Shown here in pieces: positions 9,101 through 16,426 of a stretch of 35,385 nt of DNA. Numbering within the stretch: position 1 is the first letter of the stretch; every line of letters begins with the position of its first letter. Both the position numbers and the translations under genes were made by a program. The DNA comes from an uncultured Bacteroidales bacterium (GTDB taxonomy: Bacteria; Bacteroidota; Bacteroidia; Bacteroidales; UBA932). The stretch covers positions 1-35,385 of the forward strand of contig ONRD01000022.1 of the NCBI GenBank assembly GCA_900320185.1, given 5' to 3'. Under the pieces are notes generated by a model. The model was not told the DNA's origin, made no database searches, and saw only the letters and a program-made list of their open reading frames with translations.

Positions 9101-11678
9101 ATTGACGATGCTGTCATTCTCCACCGACAGGAAGTCCTACGATGTCGGAGACAAGGCCACCGTGTACATCCCATCGGCCTCCAAGGGGCACGCACTTGTG
9201 TCCATTGAAAACTCCCGCAGGGTCCTTTCACGCCAGTGGGTGAAGGTCACGGGAGAGGGCGACGCCACCTGCACGTTCAAGGTGACTCCCCAGATGGCGC
9301 CGGGTTTCTACATCCATGTTTCCCTCATCCAGCCTCATGAAAGGACGGACAACGACCTCCCCATCCGGCTCTATGGAGTGCAGCCGGTCCTGGTGAACGA
9401 CAAGGACTCCCACCTCAATCCCGTCATCACGATGCCGGACGTGCTGGAACCTGAAGAAGACTTTACAGTCAAGGTAAGTGAAAAAGACGGGAAGGAGATG
9501 ACCTATACCCTCGCCGTGGTGGATGAAGGCCTGCTTGACCTTACCGGCTACAAGACCCCCGACCCATGGAAGTCCATGTACGAAAGGGAGGCTCTCGGAG
9601 TGAAGACCTGGGACCTCTATGACGATGTGGTCGGAGCCTTCAGCGGAAGGTTCTCGCCGATGTTCAGCATAGGAGGCGACGAAACCGTCATGCTGGGTGC
9701 GAAGAAGGACAACCGCTTCAATCCGGTGGTCAAGTTCATCGGACCTTTCACGCTCCAGAGAGGCTCGGCCAGCCATAAGCTCAAGCTCCCGATGTATGTC
9801 GGCAGCGTCAGGGTGATGGTAGTCGCGGCCTGTGACAATGCCTACGGCAACGCCGAGAAGACCGTCCAGGTGAAATCCCCTCTCATGGTCCTCCCTACCC
9901 TTCCAAGGGTGATAGGAGCAGGAGAGAAGGTATCCCTTCCGGTCAATGTGTTCGCTCTCGACAATGCAGTCAAGGAGGCCACGGTCAGCGTAAGCGTGGA
10001 AGGTCCCCTCTCAGTTTCCGGCAGCACTCAGTCCAAGGTCTCGTTCCCTGTCCCGGGGGACACCATGGTCAGTTTCGGCCTTGAAGCGACCGGTACCGGA
10101 CCGGCCAGGGTCACCGTGACGGCTTCCGGAGCAGGCCACAAGGCTACCCAGACCATAAGCATGGAAGTGCGCAACTCCAATCCCGCCACCACCACCGTCA
10201 CAAAGGTGACGGTTCCTCCGGGGGAGACAAGGCATCTGGGATTCACCCCGTTCACCCCGGGAGAAGACCAGTGGGCCGAACTCGAACTCGCCTCCTTCCC
10301 CGCCATCGACTACAACGGCTTGTACACCTTCGTGAAGGGCTACGGCTACAACTGCACGGAACAGATTGCAGCCCGTGGAATCATACTCCTGTCAATCAAG
10401 GACATGCTCGACGAGGAAAAGAAAGCGGAAGCCGAAAGGATGATTCCCGGCCTGGTGCAGCAAGCCTGCCAAAGGCAGCTTTCCAATGGAGGATTCGCCT
10501 ACTGGCCGGGCTCTGCAGACGCTTCATCATGGGTCAGTTCGATGACGGGAGAATTCCTGGTCATGGCTTCCCGCAACGGCTTCCAGGTCAGCAAGGGAGT
10601 GCTTGCAAGCTGGTCACGCTTCCAGAAGAAAGCAGTTCAGGAGTACCGCAACACCGGCAGCAAATATCTCCACGACCTCGACCAGGCCTACAGGCTGTAT
10701 GTCCTCGCACTCAATTCCGAGCCGGAGAACGGTGCGATGAACCGTCTCAGGGAAAGCGAGAACCTTTCTCTCCAGGCGTCCTGGATGCTTGCTTCCGCAT
10801 ATTCGGTGGCAGGGAAGAAGAACATCGCTAAAGAGCTTACCCAGAGCCTGCGCACCGACTTCACGGCCACCACCGAGGCGGACTGCACCTTCGGTTCCCC
10901 GCTCAGGGACAAGGCTCTCGCAGTGGAATCGCTCGCCTGGGCCGACATGCTCACGGAAGCGGTGGAGTCCGCCCTGGACGTCTCCAAGGCGGTCGGAAGC
11001 GGATGGTACTCCACCCAGGAGGCCGCCTTCAGCGCCAAGGCCCTTGCAATCGTGGCCGCCAAGTCCGGAAGCGGGACCATTGACGCCCAGGTAACCCAGG
11101 GCGGGAATATGGAGCCCGTCAAGAGCGCTAAGCCCGTGAGCCTGGTGAAAGTCGACACCGGAGCCGGAGGAATCGACCTGAAGAACGATTCCAAGGCTTC
11201 ACTCTACGCGACCCTGGTCACATCCACCGTAGCCGCGGCCGGAGAGAAGACCCTTGCCAAGGCCAACGGCCTGGGCCTCAACGTCGCCTACACGACTTTG
11301 GACGGGAAAGTCCTCAACCCCACGGAGATGGTCCAGGGGACAGACTTTACCGCCACGATAACGGTAAGCAACACAAGCGGCGTCAGGGACTACACGAACC
11401 TGGCACTTGAAGAAATGGTCCCTTCAGGATGGGAGATATTCAACGACCGCCTGCACGGTGAGGGCGGGAACGGTGGACAGTACACCTACCGCGACATACG
11501 GGACGACAGGATAATCTGGAGTTTCGACCTGCCGAAGGGAACATCCAGGACCTTCAAGGTGAAGCTGCATGCAGCCTACGAAGGGGAGTTCATCCTGCCT
11601 GCAGTCAAGTGTGAGGCGATGTACGATTCCAGGATCAGCGCCTGTACTTCTTCCGGTACCGCGAAGGTGACCAAGTAA
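6138..11678 (+). CDS. Thioester-type alpha-2-macroglobulin lipoprotein
   Basis: 1846 residues, in the size range of bacterial macroglobulins such as E. coli YfhM. A lipoprotein signal peptide ends with ATVSC, so the protein should sit in the periplasm on a lipid anchor. Macroglobulin-like beta domains fill the first two thirds. A YGERGVWRPGD motif lies near 632-642, the bait-region-type domain (TDRKSYDVGD) near 995, and the A2M domain (FTLQRGSASHKLKLPMYVG) near 1205-1225. The thioester motif CTEQ is intact at Cys1406-Gln1409 and is followed by the alpha-helical thioester domain. The family traps proteases: cleavage of the bait exposes the thioester, which links covalently to the attacker. pbpC starts 14 bases downstream, the pairing known in many bacteria. 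A second ATG lies six bases in (6144) and would give the same mature protein. Confidence 0.93.
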   Translation: MEMKSYSKAIAAILAIATLAVATVSCSRFGKSKGQSTEFAAFIKAYTGGIISDKSTIRVELATDIPDAVPGADIKDGILSFTPSIKGTTRWLSRSTIEFIPEPGALKNGQSYTGKLRLGKIEKIADRKFKVFTFKFMIALKEAVLSVNTATITSSSPESASVDGTVALTEELPLEKVREMVQFDFHDKSAELSVTPGADPYHFHFEIIGLSRDSRDRKVKVFMKPSDTGFVTDSKVEAVVPGKGAFKVLQAENNEGEEPFIDICFTEPLADVDDNSGLFTLTGAGQTYVQAEDNHVRVFYENAGEDPLQLTVSGAVKSFEGVRLDADFTKRFASSQGKPAVEIPLTGTILPNAKELILPFRAVNLKAVDISVIQIYEENVLMFLQDNDLGGSNSLRRSGRLVYKRCIPLDSDPSKNLHRWQDFSADLSGLFKQEAGAIYRIRLSFKQEYSIYGSNDEFRSGIPSGKMVEISSENVTAEDDDTWDSPYPYFYENYIDWDKYVWEDRDNPAKPTYYMEEDRFPAVNLLTSNLGVIAKYSGEDKIWVSVSDILSTEPVFNAELYVYSYQLKEIGYAKTGTDGMAEISISAKPFVVVAKRGGATSYLKVTEGNEKQLSRFDVGGKVLDKGLKAFIYGERGVWRPGDTLHVTMILEDRDDKLPSTHPAVMELYAPDGSFYSKMVNGSGKNGFYVFSIQTKASDPTGSWNAYFKIGGATFHKSLRIEDVKPNRLKISNSLTQESVSAGATVPVTIKSSWLTGPPASGLTAKAAMTLRRGPGTFKGFEGYNFVNPLSHFDKSEHEILSTRLDKEGAATTKVTMPSATDAPGMLLADIVTSVEEQGGDLSFNTVTIPYSPYRSYVGLKIPVQEGGSFLETDKDYSFPVAVVDKEGKRVSGDEIVYAVYKLKWSWWWESRSEDLDSYVNSTAATPVAKGSFMSGSADGAIPFRVDYPEWGRYLVLAQDVTSGHVAGQVVFADWPATRGRSSKSDPDALTMLSFSTDRKSYDVGDKATVYIPSASKGHALVSIENSRRVLSRQWVKVTGEGDATCTFKVTPQMAPGFYIHVSLIQPHERTDNDLPIRLYGVQPVLVNDKDSHLNPVITMPDVLEPEEDFTVKVSEKDGKEMTYTLAVVDEGLLDLTGYKTPDPWKSMYEREALGVKTWDLYDDVVGAFSGRFSPMFSIGGDETVMLGAKKDNRFNPVVKFIGPFTLQRGSASHKLKLPMYVGSVRVMVVAACDNAYGNAEKTVQVKSPLMVLPTLPRVIGAGEKVSLPVNVFALDNAVKEATVSVSVEGPLSVSGSTQSKVSFPVPGDTMVSFGLEATGTGPARVTVTASGAGHKATQTISMEVRNSNPATTTVTKVTVPPGETRHLGFTPFTPGEDQWAELELASFPAIDYNGLYTFVKGYGYNCTEQIAARGIILLSIKDMLDEEKKAEAERMIPGLVQQACQRQLSNGGFAYWPGSADASSWVSSMTGEFLVMASRNGFQVSKGVLASWSRFQKKAVQEYRNTGSKYLHDLDQAYRLYVLALNSEPENGAMNRLRESENLSLQASWMLASAYSVAGKKNIAKELTQSLRTDFTATTEADCTFGSPLRDKALAVESLAWADMLTEAVESALDVSKAVGSGWYSTQEAAFSAKALAIVAAKSGSGTIDAQVTQGGNMEPVKSAKPVSLVKVDTGAGGIDLKNDSKASLYATLVTSTVAAAGEKTLAKANGLGLNVAYTTLDGKVLNPTEMVQGTDFTATITVSNTSGVRDYTNLALEEMVPSGWEIFNDRLHGEGGNGGQYTYRDIRDDRIIWSFDLPKGTSRTFKVKLHAAYEGEFILPAVKCEAMYDSRISACTSSGTAKVTK

Positions 11679-11692
11679 GCCTGACCCGCCGG

Positions 11693-13939
11693 ATGAAGCC
11701 GCTGGAAAAGGCCGGGGCCGCCATGATAGCGGCAATCGTGACCTGCTACATATTCTGCCTTCCGAGGGACCTGTTCAAGGGGACCGGCTATTCAACCGTC
11801 GTCTCCGACCGGAACGGTGAACTCCTTGGGGCCAGGATCTCCGAGGACGGCCAGTGGCGTTTCCCCCCTTCCGACTCCATCCCGATGAAATACAAGGCTG
11901 CGGTAATGATGTTCGAGGACAGGTGGTTCCCCCTCCATCATGGGGTAAACCCCGTGTCGATCGCCAAGGCGGCATGGAGGAACATCAAGGCTGGCCGGAT
12001 CACCGGCGGAGGCAGCACCATCACCATGCAGGTCATAAGGATGTCCCGCAGGAAGGAGAGGAACCTCCTGCAGAAATGCATCGAGGCTGTCCTGGCCACC
12101 CGCCTGGAACTGCGCTGCAGCAAGGACGAGATACTGCGGCTCTACGCGTCGCACGCCCCCTTCGGGGGAAACGTAGTGGGACTTGAGGCAGCGTCATGGC
12201 GCTATTTCGGGAGACCGCCGGAGGAAATGACATGGGGAGAGGCCGCCACCCTTGCAGTCCTTCCCAACTCCCCTTCCGACGTACATCCCGGAAGGAACAG
12301 GGAACGGCTTCTGGCCAAGCGGAACCGCCTTCTGGAAAGTTTGTTCGCACGGGGATGCATGGATGAGACAGACTACGCCCTGGCCTGTGACGAGCCTCTT
12401 CCCGCCGAACCCTACTCGCTTCCAAGGGAAGCCGTCCACCTGACCGGCCACTACTGCCAGGCCAATCCCGGAGAGAGGATACGCACTTCTGTCGACATAC
12501 ATATCCAGAGACAAGTACAGGCAGTTGCCGACCGCTGGAACGACGAGTTCTCCCTGACAGGAGTCAGCGACCTTGCCGCAGTGGTGATCGATGTCCGGAC
12601 CGGAGAAGTCCTTGCCTATGTCGGGAATGCCAATCCCGACAGGAAACGCCCGGGAAGCGATGTGGACATCGTCAGGGCGCGAAGGAGCACCGGGAGCATC
12701 CTCAAGCCCGTGCTCTACTGTTCCCTGCTCCAGGAAGGAGAGATCCTGCCAAGGACGTTGCTGCCCGACATCCCGGTCAACCTCAACGGTTTTTCACCCC
12801 AGAACTTCAACCGCCAGTTCGCCGGAGCAGTCCCTGCATCCGAAGCCCTGGCAAGGTCCCTTAACGTTCCCTCAGTCCACATGCTCAGGAGGTTCGGAGT
12901 CCCGAAATTCCTTGACATACTCCGACGTTGCGGAATGACGACGCTCGACAGGAGCGCCTCCCATTACGGACTGTCGCTGATACTCGGCGGCGGAGAAGGG
13001 AACCTCCTCGACATCACCGGCGTGTATGCGAAAATGGCCGCCTCCTACATGGACACGGACACATCATGGACAAGGAAAGGCGACCGGCTGCATGGGTTCC
13101 CGCTCAAGGACAAATGCGCCTTGTGGTGGACCCTGGATGCCCTGAAGGAGGTGAACAGGCCAGACGAAATCGACTGGCACCTGATCAACTCGGTAAAGAA
13201 AGTGGCCTGGAAGACAGGGACCAGCTACGGATTCCGCGATGCCTGGGCCGTCGGGGTGACAGCAGACTACGCTGTCGGAGTCTGGGCAGGGAATGCAGGC
13301 GGAGAAGGGGTCCCGGGTCTGACAGGCGCCAGGACGGCAGGCCCGGTGATGTTCGACATCTTCAACCTCCTCCCGGTAAAGGAAGGCGACAGTGCCTATT
13401 CCCGTTCCGGATGGTTCAAGGAGCCGGTGCCCGGCGACTACATCCTGGCCGAGGTCTGCCATGAATCAGGATTCCTGAAGGGAGTGGACTGCGAGCATGC
13501 AGACACGGTGATGCTCCCGCGCAAGGCTGTCAGGAGCGATGCCTGTCCCTACCACAAGACCATCGACGGAGTTGGCACCTTCGTCCTTCCCCCTTCGATG
13601 GAATGGTACTACAGGCAGCACCATCCCGAGTATGCGCCGTACATCCCCGCCGACAGGTCGGAATACTCCCCGATGGAATTCATCTACCCGGAGGCCGGGG
13701 CGGTCATCTACATCCCGAGACTCCTGGACGGCTCGGTGGCAGGGATCACATTCAACCTTGCCCACAGGCTCCAGGACGCCGTAGTGTTCTGGCATCTCGA
13801 CGACGACTACGTAGGGAGTACGCAATTCATCCACCAGATGAGGCTGAAGCCTGAACCGGGCAGGCACACGGTCACCGTGGTGGATGAATCGGGTAACAGC
13901 CTGTCCGTGGCGTTCAAGGTAGCCCCGGGCAATGGCTGA
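11693..13939 (+). CDS. pbpC: Penicillin-binding protein 1C (transglycosylase/transpeptidase)
   Basis: 748 residues. A single N-terminal membrane helix (about 8-23) is followed by a GT51 glycosyltransferase domain with catalytic Glu75 in FEDRWF and the GGSTITMQ motif (106-113). The transpeptidase domain has all three active-site motifs: Ser335-x-x-Lys338 (STGSILKP), SLN (389-391) and KTG (507-509, in KTGTS). The C-terminal 150 residues form the PBP1C-specific beta domain, with Cys residues in EVCHES and GVDCEH. It polymerises and crosslinks peptidoglycan in the periplasm. Its place 14 bases after a macroglobulin gene is conserved across phyla and suggests wall repair where the envelope has been breached. 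It ends 6 bases before the converging galM stop. Confidence 0.95.
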   Translation: MKPLEKAGAAMIAAIVTCYIFCLPRDLFKGTGYSTVVSDRNGELLGARISEDGQWRFPPSDSIPMKYKAAVMMFEDRWFPLHHGVNPVSIAKAAWRNIKAGRITGGGSTITMQVIRMSRRKERNLLQKCIEAVLATRLELRCSKDEILRLYASHAPFGGNVVGLEAASWRYFGRPPEEMTWGEAATLAVLPNSPSDVHPGRNRERLLAKRNRLLESLFARGCMDETDYALACDEPLPAEPYSLPREAVHLTGHYCQANPGERIRTSVDIHIQRQVQAVADRWNDEFSLTGVSDLAAVVIDVRTGEVLAYVGNANPDRKRPGSDVDIVRARRSTGSILKPVLYCSLLQEGEILPRTLLPDIPVNLNGFSPQNFNRQFAGAVPASEALARSLNVPSVHMLRRFGVPKFLDILRRCGMTTLDRSASHYGLSLILGGGEGNLLDITGVYAKMAASYMDTDTSWTRKGDRLHGFPLKDKCALWWTLDALKEVNRPDEIDWHLINSVKKVAWKTGTSYGFRDAWAVGVTADYAVGVWAGNAGGEGVPGLTGARTAGPVMFDIFNLLPVKEGDSAYSRSGWFKEPVPGDYILAEVCHESGFLKGVDCEHADTVMLPRKAVRSDACPYHKTIDGVGTFVLPPSMEWYYRQHHPEYAPYIPADRSEYSPMEFIYPEAGAVIYIPRLLDGSVAGITFNLAHRLQDAVVFWHLDDDYVGSTQFIHQMRLKPEPGRHTVTVVDESGNSLSVAFKVAPGNG

Positions 13940-13945
13940 GAGTCG

Positions 13946-15094
13946 TTATTGTTCCTTTACGGAGAACCGGTAGACGCAGGTGTGGGTGTAGGTCTGCCCG
14001 GGCCTCAGGATCACAGAAGGGAAATTGTCACGGTTGGGGCTGTCGGGGAAATGCTGGGTCTCCAGCGCCAGCGAACACCTGTAGCGAAGCGGTTCACCGC
14101 TGACGTCGGTCCCGGTCCCGTCGAAGAAGTTGCCGCAGTAGAACTGCACTCCGGGCTGGTCCGTGAGCACTTCCATGTACCTGCCGCTTACCGGATCCCA
14201 GACTGTACATGCCGGCTCGACCTCGCCTTCGGTCTTGCGGTCAAGCACCCAGTTGTGGTCGTAACCGCGGGCATAGATGACTTGCTGGTTGTCAGAATCC
14301 TTGATCCCGTCGCCCAGCCTGACGGGCTTCCTCAGGTCGAACGGAGTGCCTTCAACGCTCTCGTTCTCCCCAAGCGGGATGCTCAGGGAGTCGATGGGGG
14401 TGTACTTGGAGGCATTGATGGAGATTATGTAATCCTCGACCGTACCCCTGCAGTTGCCGCGGAGATTGAAGAAGGAATGGTGCGAGATGTTCACCGGAGT
14501 GGGCTTGTCGGTCGTTGCCGAATACTTCACGGTGAATTCGTCGGCCGCGTTGAGGGAATATTCCATCCTCACGTCGAGGTCGCCCGGGTACCCCTCGAAG
14601 CCGTCCGGACGCAGGTAATGGAAGAGTATGGAGGAATCCGTGACGGACTCGACCTCCCAGGGGATGTTGTCGAAACCGTAGAAGCCACCGTGGAGGGTGT
14701 TGACCCGGTTGTCGTTGGAAGGGACATTGTAGGTCAGGCCGTCGATGGTGAAGCTGGCCCCTCCGATCCTGTTGGCGACCGGCCCGACGCAGGCACCGAG
14801 GAACCTCTCCCCTTCCGGGGCAGCATATTCCTTGATCGAACGCCTTCCGATGACGATATCCTCCGCCTTCCCGTCCTTGTCCGGCGCGAACAGGGTGACT
14901 ACCCTGCCACCGAAATTGGTAACCTGCATCACCAGGTCTCCGGCGCTGAGAGTGTAGAGTTTGACATCGACTCCGGCCATGGTGGTGTCGAAGTCCGACT
15001 CAGGCAGCAGGTCGAGCTTGGCCTGAGGCCTGCCGCATGCCACCGAGAGGGCTGCGACAGCGATAATCGTAAAACCTTTTAAATAATTTTGCAT
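13946..15094 (-). CDS. galM: Aldose 1-epimerase lipoprotein (galactose mutarotase)
   Basis: 382 residues. It interconverts alpha and beta anomers of hexoses such as galactose and glucose. A lipoprotein signal peptide ends LSVAC at Cys20, so it acts outside the inner membrane, as many Bacteroidales mutarotases do, rather than in the cytosolic Leloir pathway. Landmarks are NRIGGASF (109-116), NTLHGG (132-137), catalytic His206 in NISHHSFFNL, Asp279 in GYDHNW and catalytic Glu345 in ALETQHFPD. All key residues are present. It is a single-gene unit, converging on pbpC with no obvious terminator between them. Substrate preference cannot be told from sequence. Confidence 0.93.
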   Translation of the reverse strand: MQNYLKGFTIIAVAALSVACGRPQAKLDLLPESDFDTTMAGVDVKLYTLSAGDLVMQVTNFGGRVVTLFAPDKDGKAEDIVIGRRSIKEYAAPEGERFLGACVGPVANRIGGASFTIDGLTYNVPSNDNRVNTLHGGFYGFDNIPWEVESVTDSSILFHYLRPDGFEGYPGDLDVRMEYSLNAADEFTVKYSATTDKPTPVNISHHSFFNLRGNCRGTVEDYIISINASKYTPIDSLSIPLGENESVEGTPFDLRKPVRLGDGIKDSDNQQVIYARGYDHNWVLDRKTEGEVEPACTVWDPVSGRYMEVLTDQPGVQFYCGNFFDGTGTDVSGEPLRYRCSLALETQHFPDSPNRDNFPSVILRPGQTYTHTCVYRFSVKEQ

Positions 15095-15119
15095 AATTCA
15101 AAATAAGTTCATATTTTTG
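15088..15119 (+). promoter_or_regulatory. Plus-strand promoter of the candidate small RNA
   Basis: TTTG (15088-15091), 20 bases, TATTTTTG (15112-15119). Both boxes match consensus. The -33 box overlaps the galM start codon region. No open reading frame follows before the terminator at 15271-15313, which is why a non-coding transcript is suspected. Confidence 0.5.
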
Positions 15120-15136
15120 CATACACAATGGTACGA

Positions 15137-15168
15137 CAAATATAACTCATAGGTACTTTTTGTGCAAG
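15137..15168 (-). promoter_or_regulatory. galM: Promoter of galM, inside an inverted repeat
   Basis: Minus-strand CTTG (15168-15165), 20 bases, TATATTTG (15144-15137). The boxes overlap an 11-bp inverted repeat, AAATATAACTC (15138-15148) with GAGTTATATTT (15168-15178). The predicted start near 15130 gives a leader of about 35 bases. Confidence 0.5.
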
Positions 15169-15270
15169 AGTTATATTTAAACAAGTTCTTGTTAGTAGTT
15201 TTAGTTGGTTATTAGTTATAAGTTATAAGTTTTCAGAATTCGTGAGAATTCGGGCTTTACTTAACAAGAC

Positions 15271-15313
15271 AATGCAGGGCTTCGCAGTGATTGCATGGCC
15301 CTGCTTCTTTTTT
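15271..15313 (+). terminator. Intrinsic terminator with no gene in front of it
   Basis: Stem GCAGGGC (15274-15280) with GCCCTGC (15298-15304), then TTCTTTTTT. It points rightward, and the only plus-strand gene to its left is pbpC, 1.3 kb away across antisense galM. It therefore most likely ends an unannotated short transcript. Confidence 0.8.
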
Positions 15314-15325
15314 CATTAATTTGGT

Positions 15326-15333
15326 TATATTTG
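15326..15333 (+). promoter_or_regulatory. -7 box for the M48 protease gene
   Basis: TATATTTG matches TAnnTTTG exactly. The expected -33 position falls in the T-tract of the terminator at 15305-15313 and has no clean TTTG. The predicted start near 15340 rules out the earlier frame start at 15347 and favours ATG 15401. Confidence 0.5.
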
Positions 15334-15400
15334 CGGATGACAATGATTGTCAGACCAGACCCCAAGGCAAATACACGAACATCAAATATCAACTCTCGAA

Positions 15401-16201
15401 ATGAAAAAGCTAATCATCATGCTTGCAGCGGCAAGTGCCCTGTTCGCATCATGTTCATCCCTGAATCCCGAATACCTGCTCTCCAGCGGAGCGAAACTCG
15501 CACAGGCCGCATCCATCTCCGATGAGTACATCCAGGCCTATGTCAGTCAGTACATCGCCCAGCTCGACGCGCAGAACAACGTCCTGCCGGAAAGCAGCCC
15601 CTATGTCAAGAGGGTCCGCAACATGACTGCAGGAATCACCTCCGTCGATGGAATCCCCCTCAATTTCAAGGTCTACAAGACCGATGACGTCAACGCATTC
15701 GCCTGCGCTGACGGCAGTGTCAGGATCTATTCAGGACTGCTGGACCGGATGACCGACGATGAAGTCCTCGGAGTAGTCGGGCATGAGATCGGCCACGTCG
15801 CCCTGAAGCATTCGAAGAAACAGTTCAAGCAGGCCCTCATGACCTCCGCCGTCAGGGACGCTATCTCATCTACCGGTGGAACCGTCGCCGTCTTGACCGC
15901 ATCACAGCTCGGAGACCTCGGGGAAGCCCTCATGAGTGCAAAGTATTCCAGGAAACAGGAGAACCAGGCCGACGACTACGGCTACCAGTTCCTCGTCGAC
16001 CACGGGAAGAACCCCTGGGCTATGGTGTCGGCCTTCGAAAGGCTTCTTACCCTCTCTTCCGGTGGTACTTCCGCCGGCACTTCGGCTGCCGCGAATTCAG
16101 CGGTGACCGAGATCTTCTCCGACCATCCCGCTACAGAGACCCGCATTGCCAGGATGACAGAGAAAGCCACGAAGGACGGTTACAAGAGGCCCGCCAAATA
16201 G
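15401..16201 (+). CDS. M48 family zinc metalloprotease lipoprotein
   Basis: 266 residues. A lipoprotein signal peptide ends ALFASC at Cys18, placing the enzyme in the periplasm. The zinc site is complete: HEIGH at 128-132 gives two His ligands and the catalytic Glu, and Glu187 in QENQADD is the third ligand in the ExxAD pattern. The protein is compact and has no TPR domain, so it resembles LoiP/YggG-type peptidases rather than BepA. Such enzymes degrade misfolded outer-membrane proteins. The frame is open back to 15347, but that start sits on the predicted transcription start. ATG 15401 begins the typical MKK signal peptide. It is a single-gene unit closed by the terminator at 16228-16275. 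Confidence 0.92.
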   Translation: MKKLIIMLAAASALFASCSSLNPEYLLSSGAKLAQAASISDEYIQAYVSQYIAQLDAQNNVLPESSPYVKRVRNMTAGITSVDGIPLNFKVYKTDDVNAFACADGSVRIYSGLLDRMTDDEVLGVVGHEIGHVALKHSKKQFKQALMTSAVRDAISSTGGTVAVLTASQLGDLGEALMSAKYSRKQENQADDYGYQFLVDHGKNPWAMVSAFERLLTLSSGGTSAGTSAAANSAVTEIFSDHPATETRIARMTEKATKDGYKRPAK

Positions 16202-16227
16202 CCTCCGCACATAAAACACATTACACC

Positions 16228-16275
16228 AGAGGATGGAGCCGCCAGTCACCAGGACTGCCTCCATCCTCTCTGCTT
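16228..16275 (+). terminator. Intrinsic terminator of the M48 protease gene
   Basis: A perfect 11-bp stem, AGAGGATGGAG (16228-16238) with CTCCATCCTCT (16259-16269), with a smaller CAGTC/GACTG stem inside. It is followed by CTGCTTT, a weak T-tract. It lies 26 bases past the stop. Confidence 0.7.
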
Positions 16276-16361
16276 TCCCCCAAGCGGGCCGATGGTCATC
16301 CCAGCGCCGCAGGTAGCGAACGGAACCTTCCGGAGGCGAGCTGCCGCCTGCGCGGAGCAAG

Positions 16362-16398
16362 AAAAAAGAAGGCGGCCAATAATCACTTATTGGTCGCC
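16362..16398 (-). terminator. Intrinsic terminator of the DUF3868/OmpA-like gene
   Basis: Stem GGCGGCCAATAA (16371-16382) with TTATTGGTCGCC (16387-16398), plus-strand loop TCAC. On the minus strand it is followed by TTCTTTTTTC. It is nearly the same sequence as the groEL terminator, with one compensated base pair (G-C there, A-T here). Confidence 0.85.
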
Positions 16399-16426
16399 CT
16401 CATCAAATTTCTTTCAAGGAAAAACG

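Larger units (their letters stand above)
15126..15313 (+). ncRNA. Candidate small RNA of about 190 bases
   Basis: The segment runs from a consensus promoter (15088-15119) to a strong intrinsic terminator (15271-15313) without a usable reading frame. Inside it are a perfect 11-bp stem (15138-15148 with 15168-15178), a short AACAA/TTGTT hairpin near 15180-15193, and a GAATTC-GTGA-GAATTC hairpin (15236-15251) closed by a GNRA loop. The size fits regulatory RNAs such as 6S, but I do not recognise a known family. It could instead be the leader of the M48 protease gene with an attenuator, though that gene has its own promoter-like box at 15326-15333. Confidence 0.38.
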
